Below are positions 5,169-6,855 of a DNA stretch of 6,855 nucleotides, in pieces. Position 1 is the stretch's first letter, and each line of letters opens with the position of its first letter. Position numbers and translations under genes: made by a program. Source of the stretch: Planctomycetes bacterium RBG_16_43_13 (GTDB lineage Bacteria; Planctomycetota; MHYJ01); contig MHYJ01000003.1 of the NCBI GenBank assembly GCA_001828445.1, positions 1,171-8,025 on the forward strand, in the 5' to 3' direction. Under the pieces are notes generated by a model. The model had not been told where the DNA came from. It saw nothing but the letters and a program-made list of their open reading frames with translations, and searched no databases.

Positions 5169-5271
5169 TAAACCCCGTTAGAAAGGACAGGATTTTAATC
5201 TGTCTTTCCTATAAGAAAAAGCGAATCTTATATCCCTTGCCATAAATAGTGGATCTTTCTAACGGGGTAAA
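5169..5271. mobile_element. MITE-like 95-bp element with 13-bp terminal inverted repeats and TAAA flanks
   Basis: CCCCGTTAGAAAG (5173-5185) and CTTTCTAACGGGG (5255-5267) are perfect inverted repeats that bound 95 bp. TAAA stands directly outside both ends (5169-5172 and 5268-5271) and could be a 4-bp target duplication. Inside are two more hairpins: GACAG/CTGTC, extended to 8 bp (5183-5190 with 5200-5207), and TATAAGA/TCTTATA (5210-5216 with 5226-5232). There is no coding capacity, so a transposase would have to act in trans. It may instead be a repetitive palindromic element or an mRNA structure. It begins 18 bases past the - strand coding end at 5290. Confidence 0.55.
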
Positions 5272-5289
5272 TCAATGGTTTATTTCGGT

Positions 5290-6030
5290 TTACCTCTCCT
5301 CTGCCAGCCGTTTGAAGTATTCTTTCAGCATTTCTTGATATTCGGCAGGAAATTTCTCTATCTCGCGCTCTCCCTGAAGAATCTGTTCCCTGACCTTTGG
5401 AGGGAGTTCGCCCCATTTGCCTGCCTTATCGGCGAGGGACTTGAACGGATTGGCAGGGTCGTTGCGATTAGGGTCGTATGGCGAGGTGGCAGGATTTTTA
5501 GCATTCGGCTGCATCTTCGACTTATTCTGCTGATTTTGCTTTCTGTCTTTTTCCCGCTGTTGCTGTTTTTTGGGGTCGCCCTGTCCCTGCCCCTCCTTCG
5601 CCCTCTTTATAATTTCGTTTATGCGGTCGATTGCCTGGGTCTGTTTCTTTTCTGTCTTACGGAGAAGTTTTTCGATTTTCTTTAGCGCCTCGCCCTGAGC
5701 GGCGGATGGCTCTTTATCCTGCTCGTCTTTCAACAACTCATCTATCTTTTTCAGGGTTTCGGCGTCCTTCTCTATAGCCCTGCCCATACTGGAGTCGTTG
5801 AGCATCTCCTCTGACAATCGCATCAAATCCACAATCTCGCCGAGCAGTTTTACTGCCTCCTCTGGGGTAAGTTCTTTCTCTTCGTCAGCATCTGGTTTAG
5901 GCACCTTATCATTGTGCTCCTCAGATTTTGGGGAAGGAACATTCGGCTTGCCGCCGTCGTCCTGTGCTACGGCGTAGCCGCATAAAAGCAAAAGAGATGT
6001 CGTTATTGCCGATATCAACTTATAAAACAT
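5290..6030 (-). CDS. Secreted coiled-coil protein with planctomycete C-terminal motif
   Basis: This 246-residue protein has a signal peptide (1-22, cleavage AVA then Q23), so it should be periplasmic or exported. An acidic linker (24-52) is followed by a helical, Leu- and Lys/Glu-rich region (about 53-145) likely to form coiled coil. A Gln/Lys/Asn-rich disordered stretch (about 147-190) leads to a conserved-looking tail: GKWGELPPKVREQIL (204-218), then EKFPAEYQEMLKEYFKRL. This WG-x-LPP-x-x-R...FP-x-x-Y...YF-x-x-L pattern recurs in planctomycete proteins encoded next to larger coiled-coil and von Willebrand/BatA-type genes; I know of no defined function. GGAGG (- strand, 6040 to 6036) sits five bases before the ATG. 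It lies 21 bases after the upstream - strand gene and is almost certainly co-transcribed with it. Confidence 0.85.
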   Translation of the reverse strand: MFYKLISAITTSLLLLCGYAVAQDDGGKPNVPSPKSEEHNDKVPKPDADEEKELTPEEAVKLLGEIVDLMRLSEEMLNDSSMGRAIEKDAETLKKIDELLKDEQDKEPSAAQGEALKKIEKLLRKTEKKQTQAIDRINEIIKRAKEGQGQGDPKKQQQREKDRKQNQQNKSKMQPNAKNPATSPYDPNRNDPANPFKSLADKAGKWGELPPKVREQILQGEREIEKFPAEYQEMLKEYFKRLAEER

Positions 6031-6035
6031 ATAAA

Positions 6036-6040
6036 CCTCC
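6036..6040 (-). promoter_or_regulatory. Shine-Dalgarno site for the 246-aa secreted protein
   Basis: GGAGG on the - strand sits five bases before the ATG (6030-6028), inside the 21-base gap to the preceding stop. It fixes the start and supports translation from a shared transcript. Confidence 0.75.
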
Positions 6041-6051
6041 TTCTAACTAAA

Positions 6052-6855
6052 TTAGTGTTGCCGCTCGCGCTCCATATTTTTTTGTTCCTCGAGTGATTTC
6101 TCAAATTTCTCTGTGAACTTTTTCATAAGGTCGCCGAGTTTGCCCTGCTCTGATGTCAGGCGACGAAGTATCTGTTTCTCCAGCGGGTCGAGGTCCTCAC
6201 CCTCTTTTCCAAATGTCTGCTTGAAGCCCTCAGTCCGTTTCAAAATATCCCTCTGCATAGTGCGGAGCATCCTGAGCTGGACTATATCGGGAACAAGTGG
6301 TGGCTTCCCACCACCGCCACCTCCTCCACCACCGCCTTTTTTCTTCTTTTTCTCACGTTCATCTTTGAAGGCATCTACCAAATCCTGCAATCTCTTTATT
6401 ATGTCCGTCTGCAATAGTTGTGTATAATCGCCTGTTTGTCCACCTCCTACCAACTCGGCAGAACTTTTCATATCTCCTATAACGCTTGCAACCACGTGTG
6501 CGAAAGCCCAGACCTCTTCTTCGTCCAGTCGCTTCTGGATTATTGCAAGCGTCTCTGTAAGGGCATCTTGCTGTTTGGCTAATTGCTTCAACTTAATCAG
6601 TTCCGACCTCTCAAAGCCACCTTTCGTCTTTTTTATGCCATCCATATCTACGGTCGTCTTATTTATAACCTCCTGTGAGGCGATTATCTTTTTTAATTCC
6701 GTCTCGAGTTTGACGAGGAGTTCATCATTCTCAAGCCCCTCAAGTTCGTTTTTCTGTTCTTCGAGGTCCTTGCGTGCCTGCTCTAAATCTTCGAGTGCCT
6801 TGTCAACGTCCTCTTCGCCCTCCTGCGGTTGCCCCTGCTGCATATTCTTCTGCGC
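6052..6855 (-). CDS. C-terminal part of a large coiled-coil protein with Lys5-Gly10 linker (5' end outside the window)
   Basis: The frame stays open to the window edge (codons for A, Q, K, N precede the first Met at 6843), so this is the C-terminal 267 residues of a longer protein. Glu/Lys/Leu-rich helices fill most of it. A middle segment, VWAFAHVVASVIGDM followed by TGDYTQLLQTDIIKRLQDLV, precedes a Lys5-Gly10 linker (6307-6351). After that come PPLVPDIVQLRMLRTMQRDI and a final helix with LRRLTSEQGKLGDLMKKF. This order matches a family of long planctomycete membrane or periplasmic coiled-coil proteins that resemble DUF4175-type proteins at the C-terminus; the assignment is from memory of the motif order. 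N-terminal domains and any TM segments are not in the window. It is followed after 21 bases by the secreted coiled-coil gene. Confidence 0.85.
   Translation of the reverse strand, partial: AQKNMQQGQPQEGEEDVDKALEDLEQARKDLEEQKNELEGLENDELLVKLETELKKIIASQEVINKTTVDMDGIKKTKGGFERSELIKLKQLAKQQDALTETLAIIQKRLDEEEVWAFAHVVASVIGDMKSSAELVGGGQTGDYTQLLQTDIIKRLQDLVDAFKDEREKKKKKGGGGGGGGGGKPPLVPDIVQLRMLRTMQRDILKRTEGFKQTFGKEGEDLDPLEKQILRRLTSEQGKLGDLMKKFTEKFEKSLEEQKNMERERQH

Noticed and set aside
5275..5685. 136-residue hydrophobic frame on the + strand
   Set aside because: It is the complement of the coiled-coil gene; Lys/Glu-rich codons read backwards give Phe/Leu-rich sequence.
6113..6427. 104-residue frame on the + strand with a poly-Pro run
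   Set aside because: It is the reverse reading of the Gly10-Lys5 linker in the well-supported - strand gene.

Overview
The window looks like a piece of a Planctomycetota (or close PVC relative) genome of moderate to low GC. This rests on the protein families and not on any marker gene. A secreted squalene-cyclase-repeat protein ends in the motif ..YRYLPIFQR. Two coiled-coil proteins on the same strand are of a kind that usually accompanies it in planctomycetes. A short lipoprotein carries an H-X9-(S)G signature related to the planctomycete pseudopilin-like proteins, and a membrane protein begins with a CxC...CxxC zinc ribbon. There is no rRNA, tRNA, CRISPR array, transposase or recombinase gene in the window.

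Left part, + strand (1-1300): the last 18 codons of an unknown gene; then a 305-aa coiled-coil putative lipoprotein whose start codon and signal peptide are built from two arrays of 7-bp tandem repeats; then a gene-free stretch of about 410 bp. That stretch holds a perfect TTGACA box, a sequence that folds into a closed three-helix RNA (13-bp outer stem, 9-bp hairpin, 22-bp bulged hairpin), and a terminator with a T7 run. I could not assign this RNA to a known family.

Middle part, + strand (1437-3724): four short, closely packed genes with good ribosome binding sites. They encode an H-X9-(S)G putative lipoprotein, a zinc-ribbon/4-TM protein, a TPR lipoprotein and, after a strong stem-loop, a 160-aa GIY-YIG-like nuclease that starts at GTG. 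The last gene is visibly AT-richer than the flanks. This group looks accessory.

Right part, - strand (3734-6855): reading right to left, the C-terminal part of a large coiled-coil protein with a Lys5-Gly10 linker, a secreted coiled-coil protein, a 434-bp gene-free stretch, and the squalene-cyclase-repeat protein (TTG start, its own TATAAT promoter). The gene-free stretch contains a 95-bp element with 13-bp terminal inverted repeats flanked by TAAA, a 9-bp hairpin, and a duplicated module made of a GGGG/CCCC hairpin followed by a conserved tail of about 26 nt.

The three - strand proteins are probably an envelope or periplasmic set of unknown function. The most promising candidates for something undescribed are the structured RNA at about 1111-1297, with mutually exclusive pairings at its 3' end, and the two kinds of structured repeats at 4986-5271.
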